A stretch of 64,000 nt of DNA from Streptomyces sp. V2I9. GTDB taxonomy: Bacteria > Actinomycetota > Actinomycetes > Streptomycetales > Streptomycetaceae. The notes beneath the pieces were generated by a model that made no database searches, had not been told where the DNA came from, and saw only the letters and a list, made by a program, of their open reading frames with translations. The number at the start of each line of letters is the position of its first letter. The first letter of the stretch is position 1. The stretch spans positions 1,665,501-1,729,500 of the forward strand of contig NZ_JAUSZJ010000002.1 in assembly GCF_030817475.1 (NCBI RefSeq), given 5' to 3'. This document shows positions 52,727 to 60,940 of this stretch, piece after piece. The position numbers and the translations under genes were made by a program.

Positions 52727-53989
52727 GTGAACTCGACCAATCGCACCGTGGTCGTCACCGGTATCGGCGCAACCACTCCGCTGGGTGGCGACTCCGCATC
52801 GACCTGGGAAGGTCTGATGGCCGGCCGGTCCGGCGTCAAGCCTCTCGAAGGCGAGCGCTTCGCCGACCTGCCCGTCCGGATCGCCGCCCTCGCGGCCGTC
52901 GATCCTGGCGACGTACTTCCCCGTCCGCTGGCCCGCAAGCTGGACCGTTCGGCACAGTTCGCGCTGATCGCGGCCCGCGAGGCGTGGGCGGACGCGGGCT
53001 TCACCGCCAAGGCCGGCGAGGACGAGTCCATCGCCCCCGAACGCCTCGGCTCGGTCATCGCCTCCGGCATCGGCGGCGTGATCACCCTGCTCGACCAGTA
53101 CGACGTGCTGAAGGAGAAGGGCGTACGCCGCGTCTCCCCGCACACCGTTCCCATGCTCATGCCCAACGGCCCGGCGGCCAACGTCGGTCTGGAGGTCAAC
53201 GCACAGGCCGGTGTCCACACGCCCGTCTCCGCCTGCGCCTCGGGCGCGGAGGCGATCGGGTACGCCGTCGAGATGATCCGTACCGGCCGTGCCGACGTGG
53301 TCGTCGCCGGTGGTACGGAGGCGGCCATCCACCCGCTGCCGATCGCCGCGTTCGCCAACATGATGGCGATGTCCAAGAGCAACGACGAGCCCGAGAAGGC
53401 GTCGCGTCCGTACGACACCGGCCGGGACGGGTTCGTCCTCGGCGAGGGTGCGGGCGTCGTCATCCTGGAGTCCGCCGAGCACGCCGCCCAGCGCGGCGCG
53501 AAGGTCTACTGCGAGGTGCTGGGCCAGGGCCTCTCGGCCGACGCCCACCACATCGCGCAGCCCGAGCCGACCGGGCGGGGCATCGCCGCCGCGATGCAGA
53601 ACCTGCTGGACTCCAGCGACCTCAAGCCCTCCGAGGTGGTCCACCTCAACGCGCACGCCACGTCGACGCCGCAGGGCGACATCGCCGAGATCAAGGCGCT
53701 GCGCAAGGTGCTGGGCGAGGACCTGGACCACGTCGCCATCTCCGCGACGAAGTCGATGACGGGTCACCTGCTCGGTGGCGCGGGCGGCATCGAGACGGTG
53801 GCCACCGTCCTCGCGCTGCACCACCGCACGGCCCCGCCGACCATCAACGTCGACGACCTCGACGCGGAGATCGACGCGGACATCGTGCGCGGCGAGCCGC
53901 GGGCGCTGCCCGAGGGGCCGATCGCGGCGATCAACAACTCGTTCGGATTCGGCGGCCACAACGTGGTGCTGGCGTTCCGGTCGGTGTAG
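52727..53989 (+). CDS. fabF: Beta-ketoacyl-ACP synthase II
   Basis: The protein has 420 residues. The active-site residues are Cys170 (SACASGAEA), His310 (LNAHATSTPQGD), Lys342 and His347 (TKSMTGHLLGGAG). It carries out chain elongation by condensing acyl-ACP with malonyl-ACP. The GTG at 52727 follows GGAGAAG and gives the expected N-terminus NRTVVVTGIGATTPLG. It is last in the fab operon, with a strong terminator behind it. Confidence 0.95.
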   Translation: MNSTNRTVVVTGIGATTPLGGDSASTWEGLMAGRSGVKPLEGERFADLPVRIAALAAVDPGDVLPRPLARKLDRSAQFALIAAREAWADAGFTAKAGEDESIAPERLGSVIASGIGGVITLLDQYDVLKEKGVRRVSPHTVPMLMPNGPAANVGLEVNAQAGVHTPVSACASGAEAIGYAVEMIRTGRADVVVAGGTEAAIHPLPIAAFANMMAMSKSNDEPEKASRPYDTGRDGFVLGEGAGVVILESAEHAAQRGAKVYCEVLGQGLSADAHHIAQPEPTGRGIAAAMQNLLDSSDLKPSEVVHLNAHATSTPQGDIAEIKALRKVLGEDLDHVAISATKSMTGHLLGGAGGIETVATVLALHHRTAPPTINVDDLDAEIDADIVRGEPRALPEGPIAAINNSFGFGGHNVVLAFRSV

Positions 53990-54006
53990 TCCACCGCTGT
54001 ACGCGT

Positions 54007-54041
54007 GAAGCCCGCCTCCCGGCGTCCGGGAGGCGGGCTTC
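54007..54041. terminator. Strong terminator after fabF
   Basis: Arms gaagcccgcctcccgg (54007-54022) and ccgggaggcgggcttc (54026-54041) are exact complements with a 3-nt loop, 17 bp past the stop; it also serves the convergent DUF3145 gene. Confidence 0.9.
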
Positions 54042-54104
54042 GTCATGCGATCGGGGCGGGGCGGGCGCCGGGACGATCGGGAGCGGGGCGGGCGCCGGGA
54101 GGGG

Positions 54105-54599
54105 TCACACCACCTGGTGGAGCCAGCGGACGGGAGCGCCCTCGCCGGCGTGGCGGAAGGACTCCAGCTCGTCGTCCCACGGCTTGCCGAGCAGGGAGGA
54201 GATCTCGGTCTCCAGGTCGCTCTCGCCGCGCACCGAGCGGGCCAGGGCGGCCCGCAGCCGGTCCTCGGGGACCAGGATGTCGCCGTGCAGGCCGGTGACG
54301 GCGTGGAAGATGCCGAGGCCGGGGGTGGAGCTGTAGCGCTCGCCCTCGGCGGTGGGGGACGGCTCGGCCGTCACCTCGAAGCGCAGCAGATCCCAGCCGC
54401 GCAGGGCGGAGGCGAGCTGCGAGGCGGTGCCGGCGCGGCCCTGCCAGGAGAATTCGGACCGCCAGGTGCCGGGCGCGGCCGGCTGCCTGATCCAGTCCAG
54501 CTGCACCCGCACACCGAGGACGCCCGCCATTGCCCACTCGACATGTGGGCACAGCGCGCGCGGTGCGGAGTGAACGTACAGGACTCCACGTGTCGTCAC
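54105..54599 (-). CDS. DUF3145 family protein
   Basis: The protein has 164 residues and the whole-length DUF3145 pattern: GVLYVHSAPRALCPHVEWAM, LDWIRQPAAPGTWRSE, GLGIFHAVTGLHGDILVPED and LLGKPWDDELESFRHAGEG. It is a conserved actinobacterial protein of unknown function that sits beside the fab genes. The GTG at 54599 follows GGGAGGTT. It converges on fabF. Confidence 0.9.
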   Translation of the reverse strand: MTTRGVLYVHSAPRALCPHVEWAMAGVLGVRVQLDWIRQPAAPGTWRSEFSWQGRAGTASQLASALRGWDLLRFEVTAEPSPTAEGERYSSTPGLGIFHAVTGLHGDILVPEDRLRAALARSVRGESDLETEISSLLGKPWDDELESFRHAGEGAPVRWLHQVV

Positions 54600-54972
54600 C
54601 GGAACCTCCCGTGTGGGACGAGGTACGCCTTCCCCAACGGCCTCGCGTCCGGACCGCCTCTTTTCGGCCGTCTCCCGAGGTTGTCATCAGTAAACAGCAT
54701 CGGGAGTTAATCTCCTGAAAAGGGACAGTATGTGACGGGATGTAATGTACCGGAGCCACCCCGGTGCACGCGGGCGGGCGGGACGCCACTGGTTCGACGG
54801 GGAAAAGCTACCGTGCGCCGGGGCCGTCCGTGTGACGTACGGTCGGTCTCGGGCCTCTGATGCGCCGGGTTTCACCCGGCAGGGCGCGCACAGCTCCGAC
54901 CTGGGGATGATGCGTGTGCCGGGGGCATGACCAGAGGCATACGCCAAAGGGTGACCGGAGGGGGTCGGAACG
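54600..54972. other. Intergenic region between DUF3145 and the GDSL gene
   Basis: No gene is seen in 373 bp. It is relatively AT-rich at 54680-54760 and contains a 7-bp inverted repeat ctcccga/tcgggag (54672-54678, 54700-54706), which may be an operator in the promoter of the divergent DUF3145 gene. Confidence 0.45.
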
Positions 54973-55917
54973 ATGCCGGAGCGTACGACACGCCCACGAA
55001 CGCGTGCCGTCGCCGCGGGGCTGACGGCGCTCGCGTGCCTCGGCGTGGCCGCGTTGGCCGGATGTGGTGGCAGCGGTTCGGAGGGCGGCGTGTCGGGGAA
55101 CGCTCCGGCCGCCTCGCGCAGCACCTCGCCCTCGCCCTCCCCCTCCCCCGCGCCGGACTGGAACCCCCGGCCCCGGTCGATCGCGGCGGTCGGCGACTCG
55201 ATCACGCGGGGCTTCGACGCCTGCTCGGTGCTGACCGACTGTCCCGAGGCATCCTGGGCGACCGGTACGGATGCCTCGGTGCGCTCTCTCGCGGTACGGC
55301 TGCTCGGCCCGTCGCGGGCGACGGAGAGGAGCTGGAACCACGCGGTGTCGGGCTCCCGGATGGTGCAGCTGCCCGAGCAGATGGCGCTGGCGGCGAAGGA
55401 GCGGCCGGAGCTGGTGACGGTGATGACGGGCGCGAACGACGCGTGCCGGGACTCGGCGCGGCTGATGACGCCGGTGGCCGATTTCCGTACCTACTTCGAG
55501 GCGTCGATGCGGCAGCTGCGGGCCGGGGCGCCGAAGGCGCGGGTGTACGTCTCCAGCGTGCCGGACCTGAAGCGGCTCTGGTCGACGGGGCGGACGAGCG
55601 AGCTGGGCAAGAAGATCTGGCAGCTCGGGATCTGCCGGTCGATGCTGGCCGACGCGGACGACCTGGGCCCGGCGGCGGTCGCCCGGCGGGAGGCGGTGCG
55701 GGACCGGGTGGTGGCGTACAACGAGGTGCTGCGGGACGTGTGCGCGAAGGACCGGTACTGCCGGTACGACGGCGGGGCGGTGTTCGCCTACCGGTTCACC
55801 GGGACCCAGCTCAGCCCGTGGGACTGGTTCCACCCGAGCCGGGACGGCCAGGCCCGGCTGGCGGAGATCGCCTACCGCAACGTCACGGCCGCGGAGCCGC
55901 CCGCGCAGGGCCGGTGA
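54973..55917 (+). CDS. SGNH/GDSL hydrolase, lipoprotein
   Basis: The protein has 314 residues. A signal peptide with lipobox LAGC (Cys31) anchors it to the outside of the membrane, followed by a Ser/Pro linker. The SGNH blocks are: block I AVGDSITRG (Ser76), the GxND block MTGANDAC and block V WDWFHPSRDGQ (catalytic His and Asp). It probably acts as an esterase on exported lipids or sugars. The ATG gives an Arg-rich signal peptide. A mutarotase fragment overlaps its stop. Confidence 0.88.
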   Translation: MPERTTRPRTRAVAAGLTALACLGVAALAGCGGSGSEGGVSGNAPAASRSTSPSPSPSPAPDWNPRPRSIAAVGDSITRGFDACSVLTDCPEASWATGTDASVRSLAVRLLGPSRATERSWNHAVSGSRMVQLPEQMALAAKERPELVTVMTGANDACRDSARLMTPVADFRTYFEASMRQLRAGAPKARVYVSSVPDLKRLWSTGRTSELGKKIWQLGICRSMLADADDLGPAAVARREAVRDRVVAYNEVLRDVCAKDRYCRYDGGAVFAYRFTGTQLSPWDWFHPSRDGQARLAEIAYRNVTAAEPPAQGR

Positions 55918-56102
55918 CCAGGACCACCTGCGCGGACACGGCGGACCACTTCGACGGGCGGCCGTTCGGGCCGTGCGCCGGGATCGCCCTGGAGACCCGG
56001 CACTTTCCCGATGCCCCGAACCGGCCGGAGTTCCCGTCCACGGTGCTGCGGCCGGGCGAGGAGTTCGCCTCGCGCACCGAGTACGCGTTCTCGGTGCGCT
56101 GA
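55914..56102 (+). pseudogene. C-terminal remnant of galactose mutarotase (aldose 1-epimerase)
   Basis: The 62-residue frame from GTG 55914 ends ALETRHFPDAPNRPEFPSTV then LRPGEEF and TEYAFSVR. This is the standard C-terminus of GalM-type aldose epimerases (ALETQHFPDSPNxPxFPS...LxPGExY). The catalytic N-terminal 270 or so residues are absent. It joins the GDSL gene by a GTGA overlap, so it may still be translated, but no enzyme activity is possible. Confidence 0.75.
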
Positions 56103-56124
56103 GGCGCTTCCTCCGGGGCTCCGG

Positions 56125-56742
56125 TCAGCGGGCCAGGCCGAGGGTGACGCCGAGGCCGACGAGGACCGAGCCGATCGAACGGTTCAGGGCCTTCTGGCGG
56201 CGCAGCATCGCGCCGCGCAGCCGGGAGTGCGAGAAGAACAGCGCGACCAGGGAGAACCAGCCGAGGTGGGCGGCCGACATGAACAGGCCGTACCCCGCCT
56301 GCTGCCAGAGCGCGGTACCGGGGCCGACGACCTGGGTGAAGGTGGCGACGACGAACAGGGTCGTCTTCGGGTTGAGGGCGTTCGTCAGGAACCCGCTGCG
56401 CAGCGCCCCGAACGGGGAGAGCCCCGGCCGGTCCGTCAGATCGACGTCGAGGTCGGCGCGGGCCAGGAAGGTGCGCACCCCGATGTAGATCAGGTACCCG
56501 GCGCCCGCCAGCTTGACCGCGGTGAACAGGGCGGTCGAGGAGGCGATGAGCAGCCCGACGCCGAGCATCGTGTACGTGACGTGGACCAGGACGCCCGCCG
56601 CGACGCCGGTCGCCGCGAGGACGCCGGTGGTGCGCCCGTACAGGTAGCTGTTGCGGACGACCATGGCGAAGTCGGCGCCCGGGGAGACGACCGCGAGGAC
56701 GGTGATGGCGGCGACCGCCAGCAGCTCGGTCACGCCGACCAC
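56125..56742 (-). CDS. LysE family translocator
   Basis: The protein has 205 residues and six membrane helices, with the LysE/RhtB pattern SPGADFAMVVRNSYLYGR after helix 1 and FLTNALNPKTTLFVVATF. These proteins export amino acids or related metabolites. The GTG at 56742 lies inside the end of the EI24 gene (13-bp overlap), so the two are likely co-transcribed. Substrate is unknown. Confidence 0.88.
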   Translation of the reverse strand: MVGVTELLAVAAITVLAVVSPGADFAMVVRNSYLYGRTTGVLAATGVAAGVLVHVTYTMLGVGLLIASSTALFTAVKLAGAGYLIYIGVRTFLARADLDVDLTDRPGLSPFGALRSGFLTNALNPKTTLFVVATFTQVVGPGTALWQQAGYGLFMSAAHLGWFSLVALFFSHSRLRGAMLRRQKALNRSIGSVLVGLGVTLGLAR

Positions 56743-57551
56743 GTCCGGGGGGCCGGTGCGCCGGCGTCGTCGGCGGTGCCGGGACCGGCACCGGGCTCCG
56801 CCTCCGGGGCGGGGGCGGGGTCGACCAGGTCGCGGGCGAGGAGGGTGGCCCCGGCCACGGCTCCCGGCATCAGGAACACCGCGACGAACGGGACGAGGAA
56901 GGCCAGGGTCAGCGGGACTCCGAAGCCGAGGACCAGCATCCGGCGGCCGCGCAGCAGGGTGAGGCGGTCCTTGAGGACCATGCCCCGGCGCTGGAGGGCG
57001 ACGGCGGTCAACTCCTCGGCCAGGAAGTAGCCGGAGACGCAGAAGCCGACCGCGGGGACCACGGTCTGGCCGATGACGGGGATGAAACCGCAGGCGAACA
57101 GGATGATCCCGTACAGGGCGACGCGCAGCAGGATGCGGACGGAGTCACGGGCGGAGATCCACAGTTCACGCCAGAGCGGGAGCCCGGACTCGGGGACCTC
57201 GCCGCCCTCGCTGCGGTCGACCTCCTCGGAGAGCGACTCGTAGAAGGGCTGGCCGACCAGGAGGGTCATGGCGGTGAAGGTGATGACCGCGAGGAACAGG
57301 CCGAAGACGAAGACGAGGGCGGTCAGCCCGGTCCGCAGGATGCCCTGCCAGGGCGAGGACCAGTCGTCGGCGAACGGAGTCGCCCAGCCGACGAGGTCGT
57401 CGGCCCCGTAGCCGAGTCCGATCAGGGCTCCGGCGTAGACGACGAGGGTGACGAGTCCGGGCAGCAGCCCGAATCCGAACCATCGTCCGTGTCGGGCAAC
57501 CCAGCGCTGCCCCTTCATCAAGTAGCCGAAACCCACCCCGAGATCACTCAT
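56730..57551 (-). CDS. EI24 domain (CysZ-like) membrane protein
   Basis: The protein has 273 residues and four to six membrane helices. The EI24/CysZ signature is clear: GVGFGYLMKGQRWVARHGRW, TLLVGQPFYESLSEEVD and FIPVIGQTVVPAVGF. E. coli CysZ is a sulfate permease; actinobacterial members are not characterised. The C-terminal tail is Pro/Ala-rich. It heads a two-gene minus-strand unit with LysE. Confidence 0.88.
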   Translation of the reverse strand: MSDLGVGFGYLMKGQRWVARHGRWFGFGLLPGLVTLVVYAGALIGLGYGADDLVGWATPFADDWSSPWQGILRTGLTALVFVFGLFLAVITFTAMTLLVGQPFYESLSEEVDRSEGGEVPESGLPLWRELWISARDSVRILLRVALYGIILFACGFIPVIGQTVVPAVGFCVSGYFLAEELTAVALQRRGMVLKDRLTLLRGRRMLVLGFGVPLTLAFLVPFVAVFLMPGAVAGATLLARDLVDPAPAPEAEPGAGPGTADDAGAPAPRTWSA

Positions 57552-57582
57552 GGGCGTCAGCGTACTGGCGTGCGGGAACGCG

Positions 57583-57619
57583 GCGAGGACCGCACCCCGA
57601 GGTGGGGTGCGGTCCTCGC
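57583..57619 (-). terminator. 16-bp perfect hairpin downstream of ohr
   Basis: Arms gcgaggaccgcacccc (57583-57598) and ggggtgcggtcctcgc (57604-57619), loop of 5 nt. It lies between the ohr stop and the EI24 start. Confidence 0.85.
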
Positions 57620-57684
57620 GCGGAAGCCGTCGGCCGGGGCCCTCGGACGGGGCCCTCGACCGGTCGGGCGGCTCCTTCGACCGG

Positions 57685-58113
57685 TCAGGCGACCGAGAGG
57701 TCGACCGTGATGTTGCCGCGGGTGGCGTTCGAGTACGGGCAGACCTGGTGGGCCTTCTCGACGAGCGCCCGCGCGGTGGCGGCGTCGACGTTCGGGATGG
57801 AGGCGCTGATCGCGACCTCCAGGCCGAAGCCGCCGGCCTCCGTCCTGCCGATCGAGACCGAGGCGGTCACGGTCGAGCCGGAGATGTCGGCCTTCTCCTG
57901 GCGGGCGACGACGCCCAGCGCGCCCTGGAAGCAGGCGCTGTAACCCGCCGCGAAGAGCTGCTCCGGGTTGGTGCCGGCGCCGCTGCCGCCCATGGCCTTC
58001 GGCGGGTTCACGACGACGTCGAGCTGACCGTCGTCGGAGGAGACCCGGCCGTCCCGGCCGTTCTCGGCGGTGGCGACGGCGGTGTAGGCGACATCGATCT
58101 TCTGGATGGTCAT
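57685..58113 (-). CDS. ohr: Organic hydroperoxide resistance protein (Ohr)
   Basis: The protein has 142 residues and the OsmC/Ohr fold. The two redox cysteines are in AAGYSACFQGALG (Cys61) and KAHQVCPYSNA (Cys125), and an Arg in the N-terminal half (GRDGRVSS) activates the site. Ohr reduces organic peroxides with lipoylated partners. It is monocistronic; its usual MarR-type partner OhrR is not adjacent, and the MarR gene at 59379 is paired with another gene. Confidence 0.93.
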   Translation of the reverse strand: MTIQKIDVAYTAVATAENGRDGRVSSDDGQLDVVVNPPKAMGGSGAGTNPEQLFAAGYSACFQGALGVVARQEKADISGSTVTASVSIGRTEAGGFGLEVAISASIPNVDAATARALVEKAHQVCPYSNATRGNITVDLSVA

Positions 58114-58228
58114 GGTGTGACGATTCCTCCGGTTGGTGCGCCGCGACTCGCGCCCACGATCACGACGGCCTGGGCATGAGCCTAACGGGTGACCGGCGCC
58201 GGAGAAGGGGTCAGCCCGGGGAGAGGGG

Positions 58229-59248
58229 TCAGCCCAGGGAGACGATCATCTTTCCGGTGTTCTCGCCGCGCAGCAGTCCCATGAAGGCGTCGTAGCCGTT
58301 CTCGATGCCCTCGACCTTGGTCTCCTGGTACTTCAGCTCGCCCGAGGCCAGCCAGCCGGCGACGTCCTGGACGAACTGCGGCTGGAGGTCGGCGTGGTCG
58401 CCGACGAGCATGCCCGTCAGGCGCAGCCGCTTGCCGATGATCAGCGCCATGTTGTTCGGGCCGGGGGTCGGCTCGGTGGCGTTGTACTGGGCGATCATGC
58501 CGCAGATGGTGGCGCGGCCGTGCACGTTGAACGAAGAGATCGCGGCTTCGAGGTGGTCGCCGCCGACGTTGTCGAAGTAGACGTCGATGCCGTCGGGGGC
58601 GGCTTCCTTGAGCTGGTCGCGGACCGGCCCGTTCTTGTAGTTGAACGCGGCGTCGAAGCCGTACTCCTCGGTGAGGAGCTTGACCTTCTCGTCGGAGCCC
58701 GCGGAGCCGATGACACGGGACGCGCCCTTGATCTTCGCCATCTGGCCGACCTGGCTGCCCACGGCCCCGGCCGCGCCGGAGACGAAGACCGCGTCGCCCT
58801 CCTTGAAGGAGGCCACGTCGAACAGGCCCGCGTAGGCGGTGAGTCCGGTCATGCCGAGCACGCCGAGGTAGGCGGAGAGCGGAGCGAGGTCGGGGTCGAC
58901 CTTGACCGCGTGCTGGGCGGGCACGTCGGCGATCTCCCGCCAGCCGAGGCCGTGCAGGACGTGGTCGCCGACGGCGAAGCCCTCGGCGTTCGACGCGATG
59001 ACCTCGCCGACCGCCCCGCCGTCCATCGGGTGGTCGAGCTTGAAGGGCGGGGTGTACGACTTCACGTCGTTCATCCGGCCGCGCATGTACGGGTCGACGG
59101 AGAAGAACTTGTTGCGGACGAGGATGCGGCCTTCGGCCGGAGCGGCCACCGTGATCTCACGCAGCGCGAAGTCCTCGGCCTTGGGCCAGCCGTGGGGACG
59201 GGCGACGAGGTGCCATTCGCGACTGGAGGTGGGAAGTGCTGCAGACAT
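58229..59248 (-). CDS. NADP-dependent oxidoreductase, CurA/leukotriene B4 12-hydroxydehydrogenase-like (MDR)
   Basis: The protein is a 339-residue zinc-free medium-chain reductase. It has FFSVDPYMRGRMNDVKSY, the NADP Rossmann motif SGAAGAVGSQVGQMAK, and YFDNVGGDHLEAAI. Such enzymes reduce the double bond of alpha,beta-unsaturated carbonyls with NADPH. GAGGAGAACC precedes the ATG. It is divergent from a MarR regulator; two TTCATGA dyad sites occupy the gap, and one covers the start of its promoter. Confidence 0.92.
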   Translation of the reverse strand: MSAALPTSSREWHLVARPHGWPKAEDFALREITVAAPAEGRILVRNKFFSVDPYMRGRMNDVKSYTPPFKLDHPMDGGAVGEVIASNAEGFAVGDHVLHGLGWREIADVPAQHAVKVDPDLAPLSAYLGVLGMTGLTAYAGLFDVASFKEGDAVFVSGAAGAVGSQVGQMAKIKGASRVIGSAGSDEKVKLLTEEYGFDAAFNYKNGPVRDQLKEAAPDGIDVYFDNVGGDHLEAAISSFNVHGRATICGMIAQYNATEPTPGPNNMALIIGKRLRLTGMLVGDHADLQPQFVQDVAGWLASGELKYQETKVEGIENGYDAFMGLLRGENTGKMIVSLG

Positions 59249-59310
59249 GGGCTCGGGTTCTCCTCGATGTCCTACGGGGGTGGGCCTCCGCGCTCGACGG
59301 CGCGAAAAGC

Positions 59311-59356
59311 TTCATGACATGAAAAAACCATGCTCCTGAATATTTCATGATGTCAA
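59311..59356. promoter_or_regulatory. MarR operator between the oxidoreductase and marR
   Basis: TTCATG-A-CATGAA (59311-59323) is a perfect dyad, and TTCATGATGTCAA (59344-59356) is a related half-site that overlaps a TTGACA -35-like hexamer on the minus strand (59350-59355). The region is markedly AT-rich. Confidence 0.7.
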
Positions 59357-59378
59357 GCAAATCGGTACGCTGTCGTCC

Positions 59379-59813
59379 ATGGCCACTCGCACAGACCCCC
59401 TGACCCTCGAGGTCGTCGAGCTCATCGGCGCCGTCGTGGCGCGCTACCACGAGGAGTACGACCGGGCCGCCGCCGAGCATTCCCTCACCGGCGCGCAGGC
59501 ACGGGTGCTCGGGCTGCTCTCGCTCGCTCCGCTGCCGATGCGGAAGATCGCGGTCAGGCTGAAGTGCGAGCCGTCGAACGTCACCGGGATCATCGACCGG
59601 CTGGAGACGCGGGGCCTGGTCGAGCGCCGCCCGGACCCGGCGGACCGCCGGGTGAAACTCGCCGCCGCGACGGACGAGGGCCGCCGTACGGCGCGGGAGC
59701 TGCGGGACGCGCTGGATTTCGCGCGGGAACCGCTGGCCGGCCTCTCGGACGCGGAGCGCACGGCACTACGGGACCTGCTGCGCCGGATGCTGGGCGAGGA
59801 GGCCGCCGCTTAG
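59379..59813 (+). CDS. MarR family transcriptional regulator
   Basis: The protein has 144 residues. The winged helix is plain: TGAQARVLGLLSLAPLPMRK, IAVRLKCEPSNVTGIIDRLE and RRPDPADRRVKL. The single Cys (LKCEPS) in the recognition region may be redox-active. The ATG follows TACGCT by 7 nt, so translation is leaderless. It probably represses the divergent oxidoreductase and itself through the TTCATG sites. Confidence 0.92.
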   Translation: MATRTDPLTLEVVELIGAVVARYHEEYDRAAAEHSLTGAQARVLGLLSLAPLPMRKIAVRLKCEPSNVTGIIDRLETRGLVERRPDPADRRVKLAAATDEGRRTARELRDALDFAREPLAGLSDAERTALRDLLRRMLGEEAAA

Positions 59814-59931
59814 GGGTGGGGGCCTGTGAGGGGTGCTGGGTCCGTCGGGGTGGTGGGCCTGTGGGGGGCCTCTGGGGGTGCTGGGCTCCGGCGGGGCGTT
59901 CGGGCGTCGCGCTACGCCTGCGGCGTTTCTC

Positions 59932-60816
59932 CTACGTGCACCACCACAGGAAGCGGGTGCAGGTCGGGGACGGCGTCGGGGTGGGCCTCGGTTCGGCCGG
60001 CGGCGGGGGTGCGGGTGCGGTCGTCGGCCGGTCCGGGCCACCCGGTCCGGGCGGGTCGGCGGGCGGGCTGTCGGAGGCGTCGGACGGGGCCGGGGCGGCG
60101 GGCTCCGGCTCGCCGGGGTCCGGTGCGGCGGGCTCGTCCGGGGCGGCGGGGCTCGCCGTGTCCGTCGCCCCCGAGGAGCGTTCGCCGCCGGCGGCCGGTG
60201 AAGCGGCGGTGCCGGAGCTCGTGGCCGCCCCGGCCTCCGAGCCGACCGGGCCGGGATCGCGGGGCGCCGGGGCGGAGGACGCGGCGGGCGCGGCCCCGGT
60301 CGGGCCGCCCGAGGAGTCGCGTACGAAGTCGGCGGCGGTGTCGTCCCGCCCGGAGTCCGCGGCCCACTCCGCCAGGGCCGGCCCGCCCGCCGCGAGCAGC
60401 ACCACGAGGGCCCCGAGCAGAACGGTCCGGCCGCGGGGGCGTCGACTGCCACCGGCCCGGCGGCGCGAGCCGCGTCGGGGCTCGCGGGCGATGTCACGCA
60501 GGGGCTCGCCCGCGGCACCGCCCCGCGGGTCGTATGCGGTGTCGCCCCGCAGGTCGTGTGCGGTGTCGCGGTCGCCCCGCAGGTCGGGTGCGGTGTCGCG
60601 CCGGGTGCTCTCGCCGGGCCGTCGCCCGGACCTGCCCCGGACCGTGGACCGGCCCTGGGGCGCGTCGGCCGGGGAGGCTCTCCCGTACACGCCGTCCGGC
60701 GTGGGGCCGGTGGGCTCGGGCGCGGCGTAGGGGGACAGCGCCTGGGCCGGCGTTCCGCACCCGGCGCAGGCCAGGGCTCCGTTGAGATGCCGTCGGCACG
60801 GGTGGCAGTAATCCAT
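59932..60816 (-). CDS. SCO2400-type zinc-ribbon membrane protein
   Basis: The protein has 294 residues. The N-terminus is a zinc ribbon (MDYCHPCRRHLNGALACAGCG, four Cys), then a repetitive DTAxDLRGD region (30-bp DNA repeat), one membrane helix (TVLLGALVVLLAAGGPALA, about 131-150), a Pro/Ala-rich extracytoplasmic stretch, and the short conserved end CTRFLWWCT with two Cys. This end is characteristic of a streptomycete family of unknown function; the bulk of the extracytoplasmic part is disordered. Confidence 0.8.
   Translation of the reverse strand: MDYCHPCRRHLNGALACAGCGTPAQALSPYAAPEPTGPTPDGVYGRASPADAPQGRSTVRGRSGRRPGESTRRDTAPDLRGDRDTAHDLRGDTAYDPRGGAAGEPLRDIAREPRRGSRRRAGGSRRPRGRTVLLGALVVLLAAGGPALAEWAADSGRDDTAADFVRDSSGGPTGAAPAASSAPAPRDPGPVGSEAGAATSSGTAASPAAGGERSSGATDTASPAAPDEPAAPDPGEPEPAAPAPSDASDSPPADPPGPGGPDRPTTAPAPPPPAEPRPTPTPSPTCTRFLWWCT
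60515..60600. repeat. 30-bp tandem repeats in the zinc-ribbon protein gene
   Basis: Copies 60541-60570 and 60571-60600 differ at one base; a diverged copy precedes at 60515-60540. They encode the repeated DTAxDLRGD motif. Confidence 0.75.
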
Positions 60817-60940
60817 GGCGCCCGCAGGTTAGGCGGGCGCGGAACAACCGGGGAAGCCGTCCGGGTGAGGATTGTGTGAGGAAGCACGCGTTCCGGTGAC
60901 GGCCGGTCCGATACGCCTGACACGCGGGAGGATGGGCCGC

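Noticed and set aside
50287..53463. A 1058-residue minus-strand frame across the fab operon
   Set aside because: Shadow of fabD, fabH, acpP and fabF; no motif and no ribosome site.
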